Under the pieces are notes generated by a model, which was not told the origin of the DNA, did not search any database, and saw only the letters and a list, made by a program, of their open reading frames with translations. The translations under genes and the position numbers were made by a program. Shown piece after piece: positions 50,201-63,539 of a stretch of 64,000 nt of DNA. Source of the DNA: Sipunculus nudus (taxonomy: Eukaryota > Annelida > Sipuncula > Golfingiida > Sipunculidae); NCBI GenBank assembly GCA_026874595.1, contig CM049311.1:57994453-58058452 (forward strand), in the 5' to 3' direction. Numbering within the stretch: position 1 is the stretch's first letter; every line of letters starts with the position of its first letter.

Positions 50201-51796
50201 TATTTTCAGCCCAGTAGCTCTTTTTATTGAACAGATGGATGGTCACAATTCTTTCAATTATTGACATACCACTTATTCCTCAAATTGGTATCATTGTCAT
50301 TTTTGTTGTTGATTTTTTTAGTGCTGATGTGAGAATTTTTTTATTTATTTTTTACCCAAAGGAGCTTCAGTTTAACATTTGTCATGATCATTTCTCATGT
50401 TTACTTCTCACTTGTATCTCATTTTGGATAAAATTTTCCATGTACTTGCTACAGCTGTGCTTTTAGTATATTCTGGATATTAATTAGATGTCACACCTGT
50501 GCAGAACTACATGTTGGAAACCACTTATGAATGAATCAAGTGCAGGTGTTAATTACCAAGTATGTGTTTCACTGTTCACATTGAAGCTGATCACTGCCTG
50601 GTAATACTATATTTTAGGATAAAAAGTTTAAAGTTTAGAAACAAACATAAAACAAGCAGTGACTTTCCATGTTTTAGCTAAAAAAAAATTTCATACATTG
50701 ATACCTCCTATACAGTTGTATAAAATGTTAGAAGCAATTAATTGACTTGAATATTTTATTGTTCAGAAGTATGGACTACTTTGCATTTATGGAAAGCAGG
50801 ATAATTGTATAAATCTTAAAATGCCATCAGGTAGGAAACTAAAAACAAAATCATCCCAGCGTTTTGAAAATAATTGCTTAAGTAAATTATTATTTATAAA
50901 AGGGATTTTAAAATATTTGACATGAAGCCTTTTCCAGTCAAATTCTGATTTCTTTCTGTTTCAGAATTTTTTGGTTGGTAATAACTTTATTTTTTAATAA
51001 TATGGAAAAGGGCATGTTTTGGTTATCCTGTTTTTGAACTTGTTACTAGAGGAATTGCCTCAGCACTACAAAACCCTTCCTGTTTAAGCAGAGCATAACT
51101 CATGATCAATTAATGTTGAAGCTAAATATAAAATTACCATCCTAGATGCCAGGATAGTGACAGGCGTAGCATTACAGATGGTTACTTCAAGTAGTGTCAT
51201 ATGGATGCAGATAGACCTTGTGTAGATCTTTATCAAGTGAAGGAAGAAACCGGCAATATGAATGAAGATGTCACCACATTAATGGCTCTGACAGCTCAAT
51301 GCAACATAAGAATTGTTAGGCAGCCCTAATCTTATGGATGGATCCCCTTGTCCCCATTTCAGTTGGGTGGCAGAGCATTGTCTGCCTAATGGACCCTGAC
51401 GTGCACAATCATTTGTTTGGGCTCAGGTTTCCTTGAAATTGTAACATTGATTGAAATGATGGAGAATTTAAGTCATTGGTAGTAAAGACCTGTCATTTGC
51501 TGGATCAGTTTGGCACTGTCCCTTTCGCTGCTAGTTTTATCAGCTTCATCGAGGGACAGGTTTGTAAGTATCATACCCGCCATGACAGGTGTCACCAGGA
51601 ATGCCCCCTGCAGATTTTCACTTCATCCGCCACTTTTGCTTGGGTAAGATCTGGTGAATTTTAATCTCATCTGCTCCTTCCCACGGTGTGTCAGGCAATG
51701 TTCCGTCAGATGTAACCTTTATTCTTTCATCACAAGAGAGATATCTATATGTACAGTGTAATTTTAGTTTATTCTGGAATATCATCTGTAATATCT

Positions 51797-52015
51797 GGGG
51801 GCCTGGACAGTCGAGGGGTAAACGTTCGGCTCTCTCCCCTGGCGACCTAGGTTTGATCCCTGGCATGGCTATGAGAGTGGGTTGTAGTTGCCCTTCAGAG
51901 GCTGGTGGTTTTCTCCAGGTTCCTCTACCTCTACAGTCTACCAAATGCCACAATCTGAGCAACGGAGAGTGCCAGGATTAGTTATAATAACTATATGTAC
52001 AATTCATGTAAAATA
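51797..52015 (+). mobile_element. tRNA-derived SINE
   Basis: It begins GGGGGCCTGGACAGTCGAGG. An A-box-like segment (AGTCGAGGGGTAAACG, about 51809-51824) is followed 26 bp later by a near-consensus RNA polymerase III B box GGTTTGATCCC (51850-51860). Downstream is a segment with GGCTGGTGGTTTTCTCCAGG then TTCCTC, which resembles conserved central domains shared among unrelated invertebrate SINEs (recalled, not checked). The 3' part passes into an AATAAC/AAATAAATAAG-type tail. It is not a functional tRNA: the acceptor and anticodon stems do not pair well. The right boundary is approximate. Confidence 0.7.
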
Positions 52016-52739
52016 AATAAGTTTATATTTAATACCAAACACAGGAAACCAGGGAGAGTGACAGAATCGAAAGTAACAAATCTGGAAGGATTTTCCGTAG
52101 AAGACTTTCCTTTCAGATTGGCTAAACATAAAGGATTTTATTTAATAGTAAATATTGTGTTTTTATGAAATTGAGTTATTTTGTTTTCTAGCAATTAAAG
52201 CCAGGACTGATATGTAAGTGTATCCATATTAGTGTGCAGGAGCAACCGTATAAACAGTGTTAACTGAGTTATGTATCAAAACTTACTCTCAGAAAGATTT
52301 TAAGATACAAAATTAGCAGACTAGTTTTATTTAAGACAGAAATTATTATATTGCCCACTTTCTCTAGTCTAGGTTTGGTTCATGTGATAATTTATTTTAT
52401 TTGCATATCTCAAATGAAATAATATGTTATTTTTCCACTGCTTTTGAAATATTCCTTTTCCTATATGTAACATAAATTATATCAACCACTAGTATTCAAT
52501 ATTCATGGCAGATATTGTTTATATGCTTAATAAATCATGATATGCATTATTTCAGTAAACTTAGTTTTTATAATAATATAGTTTGCAAGAGGAACTAAAG
52601 CATTTAACTTGCATCAAACATTTTTTTCTAGGACTTGGCGGTTTGAATGCTCTAGTTTGATAAAAATTGTCACAAATCTTCTTTGTCCAACTATCATTCG
52701 CTCAGATAACAAATGCTAACTTAGACATGTCATAATAAA

Positions 52740-53780
52740 AACCATTTGAGATGATTCCTGGTGAAGAGCTGACACTTTCATTTTCTGTGATTGTCAGAAG
52801 CTTAGAAGGATATCGAGGAAGCAGGCTAGGATGTCTCGTTAATAAAATATCCTACACAGAGTCAGCTTGTAAGAAATACTAACCGGACTCGCCACCTTTT
52901 GTTTCAGTCAGCATGTAGTGTAAAAATCCTGGGCGGAATCAGATGCGGTAGTGACAGAGGACGAGTGGTGCTGGTTATTTGAGTTTGATTTTCAATAATA
53001 AATGAAGGTACCATCTGGGTCTAGAGAACAGAGATAGAACTAAACTTAGACCAGGTGCCCCCGTTAAAACTTCATCCTGACTTTTAATGAAGAGCAAATT
53101 GCGACTGTTCTCTTTGTGGCGTCACCTCTCAGGTGCATGGATGTATTGATTTGTGATTTCTAGGAGCAGATGGGTCCGGAGGGGGTTGCATGAGGATTGC
53201 ACGATACTTTTCTTCTCTGGGCTTCACTTCCATGGTCATAGATCACAGTGGGTTTGCATGCAGACACTGTGCACTAGGTAAGCATGCCCAGTAGAGCTGA
53301 CCCACTGATGTCAATCCCTTGCTGTTTTTCACAGTTTTAATTTGTAGCCGTTGCGCTAGACTCGTGTCTTCCCTGCGGGCTTGCAGAAGAGCAAGTTGCG
53401 GAGATCAGCCATTTGGCCACGGCCATTTATTTCAGTGAAGCTGTCACACTGGGCCATGCTCATGCGTTACCTAATCTGTATTTAGGGCGGTGGGTGATTA
53501 CATGCTCAAATGAATGCTTCTCCTTTGACGGTGGACGGCGGGGCAGACTGTGCATTCCCTAACATTGCACAACACATCTCATTCCTGTAATGATGAGGTA
53601 ACAGACAGTCCAGGCATATGTTCCAGGTCCAACTGGGACTTTAAACCCACCATTAACTTCCTTTAACAATCATTAGGGTATTCTTCCAAAATTAACCAGC
53701 TTTCAGGAAACATCTTTGTCGGGGGATTGATAATGACAGGCTCTTTAACCTCAACTGTACAACTCAGGCAGTGGATGCTT
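52740..53780. other. Complex, higher-GC island; candidate regulatory block
   Basis: About 1 kb of non-repetitive sequence of higher GC content within an AT-rich region. It contains an open stretch bounded by splice-like signals (53164-53276, discussed in the findings) but no recognisable protein domain. It may be an intronic regulatory element of the AhR gene; this is inferred from composition only. Confidence 0.3.
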
Positions 53781-56700
53781 TGAAATGTACATAATCATTA
53801 CAAATAAAAGTACTTTCTCCAGCAAATGTCATTCCTTTAGTACTGCTTGGCACCGTTTGACCTAATTTGTAAGATTACTTTAATTCATCATTTGCCACAA
53901 TGCCTTTGTTTATAAAACACCCAAATGAAGCTGCAATTATCTATCTTTTTTTTCTGAATGTTCCACATGTAGCATTGTGACTTAGGTGGTCATGATTGAT
54001 TCTTACAAATCCTTTATTTCATGTCAGATTCTTCCTTTTCCCATCATATTTTTTTTTATATATTCCCTTGATTCCAAGATTGTAAACTTAGCTTTATGTT
54101 TTTGAAACTGGAAACTTTTATACAAATTATTATAGGGATACGGCTCTGCTTGCTTTTTTGCCATGCTCATGTCAAATTATTTTCTTTAGTTGCTAATTTA
54201 AGTTGTGCATAAAGAAAGGCATCCCATTAATTGTGTTCAAAGTGTAAAAATTGATAAATTCTTAATAATTTTGATTTAATGCCTTGATATAGGCTTGACC
54301 TTTGTGCTATTTTCTCAATTTAATCATTATTATTTTTTTTTAAATTTATTAAAAGAGACAAAATAATTTTGTTATTTTATCAAGTCACTGGTAATATCTA
54401 GATCTGTATTTGTTTGAGCATACTTTAGTATCGCCATCAGAACAGTGGTTTGACAATCAGAAACATTCAGGTAAAGATCTCTGTGACTGATTCCTGTGTG
54501 TCTTGTAGTGTTTGACTTTGCCAGGAACAGATGACCAAGTTACCTGCCATTCATTGGCTGTGTTGGGTGACAGTTTTAAAAGGTGCTGTCGTAAAGGAGT
54601 ACTTTTGCTTTCAGTTATTTATGTCGGATACCAAAAATACACAGTGCTAAGTGAGTTTATGGCAGAACAGCGTTGTTGAGGTTTCCATGGTGAAAGTGAT
54701 GCAGGAGTGGGAGCAGTAAGGTCACTTTGCCATGAAAGTTTGATTTATCTGTTGAGGGCTAAGCCATCAGGTTAAAAGCATGTATTTATTGTAGTGGCTG
54801 GCCATGTCACCACCTGATATTAGTAACCTTCGGCAGCTCGGTCTAAGGCCAGAATCAGCAGGCCGTATCTCTCTCATATGTTTAAGTGCTTTTTAGCCTA
54901 GGGTTGCAAACTGACAATTTGAAAAGGTGACAAATGGGCAAGACTGTGGTACGGGCTTGAGCATGATAGAAAATTGTGCGATAACGTGAAAAGTAGTTGT
55001 GGGTTTCATGTCAGGTGGCGGGGTCATTGGAGAGGGACAATACTTACCATGTTGGGATAATGTGAGAAATTTGCGGGCTGAATGCTTGTGACATGGAAGC
55101 ACAGAACTTGCAGACACACACGCAACTCTCCCCGCCCAACCTTGTTTCATGTGGCTAATTAATCGTGTATAAAACTTGGGCGTTAAAGCAAAAGAGACTA
55201 ACATTGCATGCAGCATGCAAACTTGTCTATAACTCAGTTTTAGCAGCCCTTATAGCTGTAGCTTCAGTCAGGGCATTTTACAGTTTCATTCCTCGTGGCG
55301 ATGTGCACAACACTGCCATGGTGCTGCCTGTTCTAACTTCCTTTTTCTGAATTCACGGACATTTTTACACATGTCACAAAATGTGAAGCACCAGGATTTT
55401 GTAAATACTTATATATCAAGAGCTGGCTGGGCTTTTTTTCTTTGTGATTGTAAACAGTAGGAAGCTGTAACATTTGTTCTAAATTCCTTTGCTGTGCACA
55501 TGGCTATGAGGAAGATTTATGAATGTTTATCAGAAGGACTAAATGGACTTTATGAGCAAGTAGTTGTGAGGATTAGCTGTATAGGTGTCACATGAGTGAT
55601 TGTAACAACACTGAGAGAGTACAAGATTTGGTAAGTGTTTGACCCCTCATAATAGTTGTGTATGTGTTTTTTTTCAAGCTTCAGAGTTCTTATATACACC
55701 AGGTCCAGAAATAAAATATAAATTACTTTTTAAACATTTCTATGACCACATGCTGTATGTTTTAGATCTTATATTTGCATCACTGCTTGCTTAGAAATGC
55801 CCTCTGTTTAGATAGGATTTGGCCATAATAAGACAAAGAATTAAATAAGATGAAAATAAATGAGAATATTTGAATTGAAGCTGAAAAAATATTCAGATGT
55901 ATGTATTGATTTCTGTGCTAATTGTACTTCCACAGTCAATATAAGCGAATTCACTTTACTGCCAGAAGTTTTATGGTTCAGAACTGGCAAAAAATATTGC
56001 ATGTAAAATACCAGTTACAATGCCAGAGGACTGTTAGAGCGTTCCCTGAAAAAAATATTCATATCATTTGTAGAATGTTTTATCAAATGCAGCGAGCAGG
56101 TATTCATATTTGCATCACTGTCATAAAACATTGCAAAATTGGGAAGTTTGGATTATATTCAGATAAACCTGTTACTATTGTATGTCACATGACTGTACTG
56201 TAATTAAGGATGTAAGTGGATAGAAACATGTATGAACTGTGATATCTTCAGATCAAGCCAGTCATGAGCAACTGGGTAAAATAGCTGTTAAGATAATTGG
56301 TTTTATGAAAACAGTCAAAGATTGGCAAAGACATAAAAGCAGAGAGTCAGGAGATTTTTATCAGTTCAAGTATTCTGCTGATGGGCCACAAATGTTATTT
56401 AAAGAAATGAATTACCACTGTTTATGGAGTTGCTGTTTGCTATAGGAGACCCAATGATTCCACTTTAAAGTCTGTATGGCGTTCCTTAAATGAGAAGAAT
56501 GAATAAAAAAAGGAGAAGCAGTGCTAATTAAGGTCATGTTCATGTAACAAGTTGGTTAGTGGTATTTCCTTCCTGCCAGTACAAGCAGAATATTAGGTGC
56601 AGAACTTGGGGGTTTTTAATCTGACTTTTAAATGGTAATTGTACAAAGGCATCCATTAAAAAGTGAAACATTCTTGATGTTTAGAAAATAACTAACCCAT

Positions 56701-57124
56701 CAGCAAAAGAAGTATTTACTCAATGTGCCTCTATCCTAGAAATTGTAGATTTTTATCAAGAATAAAAAAAATCATAGCATCTCATGTGCCAGTGATCATG
56801 AATGATTTAAGAAACATATGAAACATCAGGATATTGTATTTTTGTTTAAATTTAAAGCTTTAATCCTGCATGAAGATTTTAAAATATTCGCCAGTTTGTA
56901 AAAATAGATGATTGGTTTGGCAGCTCTGGGCAGGATCAAATACTACTGCTAAAATTTGTTCTGTACCACTGCAGAAATTATGTTGTTCACAACAGTGCCT
57001 GTACCCGGCATAAAGCTGAAAATATTGGTTGATTTTATTTCTTCCTCATATGTAAAGCTTCCTTCATTAATTTCTATATCACATTGCTCAAGTGTCTTTG
57101 CTCATTTCTTTTTTACCGTAAGAG

Positions 57125-58585
57125 CTGAAATAATTTCAGACCACTCTGGTGCAGCATTAATTCTGTTCATGTTGGTTTCTGTTCCACAGAGCAGAAGTAA
57201 TCTTGCTCATTTTGGTTTCTGTACCTCATGACAACATTAATCCTGTTTATGTTGGTGTCTGTTCCATAGAGCAGAAGTAATCTTGCTCATTTTAGTTTCT
57301 GTACTACAGGACAACATTAATCCTGTTTATGTTGGTGTCTGTTCCATAGAGCAGAAGTAATCTTGCTCAGTTTGGTTTCTGTACTACAGGACAACATTAA
57401 TCCTGTTTATGTTGGTTACTGTACAACAAAGCAGAAGTAATCTTGCTCATTTTGGTTTCTGTACTACAGGACAACATTAATCCTGTTTATGTTGGAGTCT
57501 GTACCACAAAGCAGAAGTAATCTTGCTCAGTTTGGTTTCTGTACCACAGGGACATTAATCATGTTTATGTTGGTGTCTGTTCCACAGAGCAGAAGTAATC
57601 TTGCTCATTTTGGTGTCTGTACCACAGGACAACATTAATCCTGTTTATGTTGGTTACTGTACCACAAAGCAGAAGTAATCTTGCTCATTTTGGTTTCTGT
57701 ACCTCATGACAACATTAATCCTGTTTATGTTGGTGTCTGTTCCACAGAGCAGAAGTAATCTTGCTCATTTTGGTATCTGTACAACAGGACAACATTAATC
57801 CTGTTTATGTTGGAGTCTGTACCACAAAGCAGAAGTAATCTTGCTCAGTTTGGTTTCTGTACCACAGGACAACATTAATCCTGTTTATGTTGGTGTCTGT
57901 TCCTAAGGGCAGAAGTAATCTTGCTCATTTTGGTTTCTGTACTACAGGACAACATTAATCCTGTTTATGTTGGAGTCTGTACCATAAAGCAGAAGTAATC
58001 TTGCTCATTTTGGTTTCTGTACCACAGGACAACATTAATCCTGTTTTATTGGGGTCTGTACCACAGAGCAGAAGTAATCTTGCACATTTTGGTTTCTGTA
58101 CCACAGGACAACATTAATCCTGTTTATTTTGGTGTCTGTACCACAGAGCAGAAGTGATCTTGCTCATTTTGGTTTCTGTACCACAGGACAACATTAATCC
58201 TGTTTATTTTGGTGTCTGTACCACAGAGCAGAAGTAATCTTGCTCATTTTGGTTTCTGTACCACAGGACAACATTAATCCTGTTTATTTTGGTGTCTGTA
58301 CCACAAAGCAGAAGTAATCTTGCTCATTTTGGTTCCTGTACCACAGGACAACATTAATCCTGTTTATTTTGGTGTCTGTACCACAGAGCAGAAGTAATCT
58401 TGCTCATTTTGGTTTCTGTACCACAGGACAACATTAATCCTGTTCATGTTGGTTTTTCTACCACAGAGCAGAAGGAATTCTGCTCATTTTTGTTTCTGTA
58501 CCAGAAGACAGAAGTATAAATCCTGCTTATGTTGGTGTCTGTACCACAGCCGAAGTAATCCTGCTAATGTTGTTTTTTTTCTTTG
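57125..58585. repeat. 80-bp dimeric minisatellite (2 x 40 bp), about 18 units
   Basis: Each 80-bp unit is made of two related 40-bp halves. One contains GGACAACATTAATCCTGTTT and ends CTGTACCACA; the other contains GCAGAAGTAATCTTGCTC and also ends CTGTACCACA. The phrase GCAGAAGTAATC recurs at 57191, 57271, 57351, 57431, 57511 and 57589 with an exact 80-bp step (one unit of 78). Units at the centre are nearly identical and those at both edges are more diverged. The open frames that run into it are repeat-derived. Confidence 0.92.
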
Positions 58586-59883
58586 TGATTACTTCTCCAT
58601 TCCAGTCCTCAAAGCAAAAGGAATGCATGAAGTGGATTCTGTACTAGGCTACAGATAAGTTTTGCCCGTAAGTGGAACATCCGTGTATGTGCAAAATACT
58701 TTCAAGATTTGTTAAGTCATGTCGTGGGTGTGCAAAGCTTAGTGTGGTGGGGTGGGTCTCCCTCTGGAGTGGGGTTGGCAGAGAGAATATGGGGCCAAGA
58801 GGTCTCAATCTGTGTGAGAGATGCTCCCCAGGAAGCCTGTCAAGCCTGATCACACTTGAATAGGTGTTCAGGGGCGCAGATGGTGCCATAACAGACGCCC
58901 CTTTCTCTGCTGATCCTCCCCTCGATTGTCTACCGGTCCCATGTTGCCCCAACAGGTAGCTGGGTAGAGAGTAAGTGTGGACTGATGATACTGCGTTGTA
59001 CTGTGGTGTTGGATAACATGCTGAAAGCGGCTTTCTGTCCACGCACTCAGGTGGCGTATGGCTGGCACCACTCCACCAGCAGGGGCTCCTGATCAGGCAG
59101 ATGGATTTATTAACCCCTCAGTGAGATTCTGTAGATTCCTGTTATTCACCAAAAAAAAATTTGGTTAAATCAAAATGCTATTTTCAAATATGCTACAATT
59201 TTTGTTCAGTGAAGAAGTGCTCATGGTAGAATAATATGCAGAATAAGGGTAGAAATAAAGCATGCTCTGCACTTGTCCATAGAAAAGTTCAAAGTGAAAG
59301 CTTCACAATTCAGATGAATTATTATGGGTATTGGTGGGGAATCAAATCTCTCTCTATATATATATATTTTTTGCATGAAATTTCTTACAAATTCTTATGG
59401 TTTGAAAATAAGCACAACACTTAACTGAGATAAATTCATACTTTAAATATATCATGTAAAGGTTCATATATATATATAAGTTATGAAATATGTTCATACA
59501 GAGATAAATATAAATTTCTATTTTATATAAAAAATAAAAAAAAATGCTCATAAAACATAAAATTACAATAAAATATGTGACCAGTATTACAAACACAACA
59601 TGTATACAATACTAAACCTACAAAAAGACATCAGAATCGGAGGGTGAAGAAACATGAAGCCAGTGACAATTTTCTGAAATAAAATGAACAGTTCTTGAAA
59701 ATTCCCACATCAGATTTATTATCATCTTAATATCATACAAATCTGGAATGATTAGAAAAGTATGGAAAAGTGAATTGATTAATGAGAGGACATTTTTCCT
59801 GTAATTTTGTTTGATAAAAAATATATATATATTTATATATATACATGTTTAAATGGAACATAAATTGTAGCAAAGTCAGTTTA

Positions 59884-59922
59884 TTGCCAGTGGGAATTGA
59901 ACCCATAACCTTCTGATTGTGG
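59884..59922 (-). mobile_element. tRNA-like SINE head fragment
   Basis: On the minus strand the sequence reads CCACAATCAGAAGG then TTATGGGTTCAATTCCCACT, which resembles the anticodon arm and T arm with a B box (GGTTCAATTCC) of a tRNA. The expected 5' half with the A box is replaced by an AT microsatellite (59925-59950). It is a truncated tRNA pseudogene or SINE head rather than a working tRNA. Confidence 0.5.
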
Positions 59923-59924
59923 AC

Positions 59925-59950
59925 ATATATATATATATATATATATATAT
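59925..59950. repeat. (AT)n microsatellite
   Basis: Thirteen AT repeats abut the tRNA-like fragment. Confidence 0.9.
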
Positions 59951-60036
59951 TTGAATCTGTCTCTATCTCTCAGTTACTTTCCTGATATATTATTACATAT
60001 ATGAATACTTGTTCCTGTTTTTAAATGTGCGGAAAA

Positions 60037-60063
60037 TTACGGAAGTCTTCGCAACTTCCGTAA
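60037..60063. repeat. Perfect 10-bp inverted repeat with ETS-like cores
   Basis: TTACGGAAGT (60037-60046) and ACTTCCGTAA (60054-60063) are exact reverse complements separated by 7 bases. Each arm contains ACGGAAGT, close to the ETS-factor binding consensus. Confidence 0.85.
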
Positions 60064-60612
60064 GTTTGAGTTAAAGGGAGTTATTGCTTTGAGCAAATGC
60101 AAACCAAAGACATATTCATGTAAGTACAAGGATTCACATAAGATCACATAAAACATAACCACAGTTCCCACTCTGTGTCGGAATTCTGTAACCAGAAGTA
60201 ATTTTTCTTATCTTGCCAAGTATACCATGTATAAATGTGGAGACCAGATGATTGGTCCCATCGCAAAGTTGTACAATAGTCACTATGCTATAGCTGTAAG
60301 TGTACTTAACAGGAAAAGTGTGATATTCCACCACAAAGCAGTGAAAATAGCAAGTACGACAATGTACCTGGCAAGCCTGCTATACGATTGGAATATGTGA
60401 CTTGAGATTTTGCTGTGTTCACATATCAGTTGGAGACTGATAGGCCAGTGGATGACACACAGATATATATGTATGTATGAATATGTATGTATGAATATAT
60501 ATCATAAGCTTGATGAAATGATAAACCTGAGCAGATGTTTGTCACAAGTCTGTGAATATGTTATATCACAGGCTTTTTACATCAGCATAGCCTAGACTAG
60601 CTAACATTCCAG

Positions 60613-60662
60613 CTTGTCAGTCATCTTGGATGATTGACAGCTAGCTCTGTGTGACTGACAAG
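60613..60662. repeat. Perfect 11-bp inverted repeat
   Basis: CTTGTCAGTCA (60613-60623) and TGACTGACAAG (60652-60662) are exact reverse complements, with a 28-base loop that contains a further ATTGACAGCTAGCT step. Confidence 0.85.
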
Positions 60663-62270
60663 AAAAAGCACAAAAGTGTTTGATTGACCTGTTTGATGTG
60701 TGTATTGCACAGTAAAGACCAAGTATTACATTGTATACAACGAGAAAAGAGGAAATTTGAAAATAAAATGTTTGTAAAATAAGTACAATTTCATATAATT
60801 TTTTGGGGGGTTAAATTGTACAATTTGTGGAGGGATATTGAGTGCACAAATATGCATATTAAAAGTATTTATGGTATATACCTAATAAAAGAGTGTGTTT
60901 ACAACTATTAGTTGAAGCTGGCTTGATACATAATTGGAATGTTTCATCATTAAAGTCATTTCATAAGAATTTAAGAGTATATTTCTCTGTGCAGTGATCA
61001 TTTGGATAAGTGGTAGAATATATTTTTTAATATCATTATGTCTGAGATAAACATCCTCCTGATTTATCAATGTGGTCCGATATATTATAAATAAAGTTAT
61101 AAATAATAATTAGGATGTTTCCATATTTTATGACCAAGCTATGAAGTACTTACCAGTATGCAGGTACACAAGACTGATTTCTAAATAGATACTGCCATTG
61201 GAGATTTAAATCAGTCATCCCTGAGACAAGTAAATATCATGTGAAAATCAGTATCACATCATTTTTATTCACTCTAGTAGTGTTTAAATATTTATTATTT
61301 TTAAAGTCTCAACATCAGTTAATATCAGTGTACAGAAAATGAGCTTTCTACATTTGAGATATTTTCATTAATTTATATTTTATTAAAAAAAGTACACCAA
61401 AGAAATCAAAAAGTCATGCCAAAGATTTTAATTAATCATAAATAAATACCAAAGTTTTATGAATTAAGTCAGAGTTGTATCTTAAAATGACACCAGAAAA
61501 AGAGATCCAATTTTATCAAACAGAGTGGCCTAAGGTAAGGTAAATAAATAAAATATATGTTTCATTTAACAAAATTACGAAATATTAAAATAGAATCACA
61601 GCAATGGCACAGGTATATGCTGATAGAAAAAGTCAAGTGCCCAGAATAGTATCAAATGAAGAAAAGCTGTTGGACACTGCAGTCTTCATGGATTTTATAC
61701 ATGAAATTTTCCACAAGACATTATTATATATTTATATATTCACAGATATTGAGCCACATATAGCAGTGACACCAGATGTTTAAAAAATATCCCATAAGGA
61801 TTTAAATGCTGTAACATAACACATTCACCCAGAAATAAATTAGACAGAGATACAGAAGGCGCCATATATTTTGTCCATGACTAACAGAATATTATGATTA
61901 GCATGACCAGCAGTCTAGAGAATGGAGACCCCAATATGGCCTGGTGCCAAATTGACATGTAAGAATGGAACCATGATAGTGTTAGCAATCCCTGGTGGCT
62001 TTATACATAGACTTTAGTATGGCTGAGAAGTGAAATTGTTGATTTATAGGATAGGGGACCACCATCATAAGAACATTTGCTTTCGGCAGCGAGTGTCTGT
62101 AATGAGTTTTGTATGCAACAGTGCAGTGCATTGTGGACTGTTAAGTATGCCATATATCAAAACACGCACCACCAGGTAAATAACCTATGACCCCTGGCCA
62201 TGGGTCAGTTCAGGCTCTTGAATCTATAATTTTTTTCCTAGTGGCTGAGCTGATATGGATTGAACATCAA

Positions 62271-62272
<2 letters not shown>

Positions 62273-62344
<72 letters not shown>
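62273..62344. repeat. (AT)n microsatellite
   Basis: About 36 uninterrupted AT repeats, followed by more AT-only sequence with palindromic character. The Tyr-Ile frame across it is not a gene. Confidence 0.95.
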
Positions 62345-62353
<9 letters not shown>

Positions 62354-63539
62354 AATTTATATTTATATATAGATCCTGATATCTTTGGATAGCATACTGC
62401 ATCAATAATAAAGGCATGAACAGTATACTTTATGTAGTGTAAACAGGAAATGTTGGCAGCATTCATGTTTTTGTTTATTACACAAGTTTTACTTTACATT
62501 TTCCCTAATTGTTTTGTTGTATCTGGCATAAAAATAAAATCATGATCTGATTGGGCTGAGAGAAAATTTTATGCTGAAGGAACCAAATAATTAATTTATA
62601 AATATTATTTGAATATTAACATAAAAGTTTATTCACAATTTTTTATTAAGTGAAAATGATACAAATCAGAACAAGAAGAAACAATATCCTCCAAATCAGG
62701 TAGAGTTTTTCTATCTGCAGCATGGCTGTGTAGTATTTAAATATCAGACAACATGAGTTGTAATTTTTCCAAAGAAAGTTTCCAAATCAAGTGAATATTA
62801 CATGCACACAAAATAATCTGTCCTATTACAGTATTCTTAATAAATTAAAAAAAATTAATGCAGTTAAATGCTGATAAATAGAAGCATCTCAAAGTACATA
62901 ACCACATTTATTAGCAATGACACGTGATATGCCAGTCATAGAGTGGCACTGCTAGAATCATTCTCCAATCCATGCCCTAATCACACATTGCATTTTCATT
63001 CAGATCTTGACCAAAAACTATTCATCTGATTATTAAAGAGGTAAAAAGTAAAATAAAAAAAAAAACAAAAAAAAAACAAGCAAGCACTCTTTCATGTTTA
63101 GATCATTTAAAATTTTATTTCTTCATCAGATACTTTAAATATCAATTATTTGTTACCATTCCATGAAAATAAAAATATTGATACTATATCATGTATTGTA
63201 TCAACTTTACTTGCCTCATCATGGTTCTTATTTACAGATACAAAATTTCACAAATGATTATGTAAATTCAGGAAAGAACATTTTGATTTCAACATGCTGT
63301 TATATTTATTTTTAAAAAAAACTTGTGTCATAAACTGTTTTAATTTGAAGATTATAATTTTGCTGTATCAGTTGATGTCTTTGGGAGTAAATATGCTGTT
63401 TTAACCCTTTGGGTATTTTAGTTATGGAAATAATGGTTATATTTATCCACTTAAGTGTGTTTCTATGACGGAGACCCAGCTCACTTTACCAGAAACTGCT
63501 TCAAAATAATAAAAGATCTTTCAGTTCTCTTTCAATAAG

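Noticed and set aside
51618-51981. Open frames of about 100 codons on both strands.
   Set aside because: They overlap the tRNA-derived SINE, and the sequence is explained by its pol III promoter and body.
58606-58658. Possible AhR exon 3 after the acceptor-like TCCATTCCAG: phase-compatible and giving VLKAKGMHEVDSVLGYR.
   Set aside because: The frame meets a TAA before any GT donor, the residues do not resemble the AhR linker or PAS-A start, and the site is at the edge of the 80-bp array.
58644-59071. A 132-codon minus-strand open frame in a GC-richer island.
   Set aside because: No recognisable domain. A plus-strand frame of similar openness overlaps it, and there is no convincing splice context.
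59884-59922. A genuine tRNA gene on the minus strand.
   Set aside because: Only the 3' half is tRNA-like. The D arm and 5' acceptor strand are missing, replaced by AT repeats.
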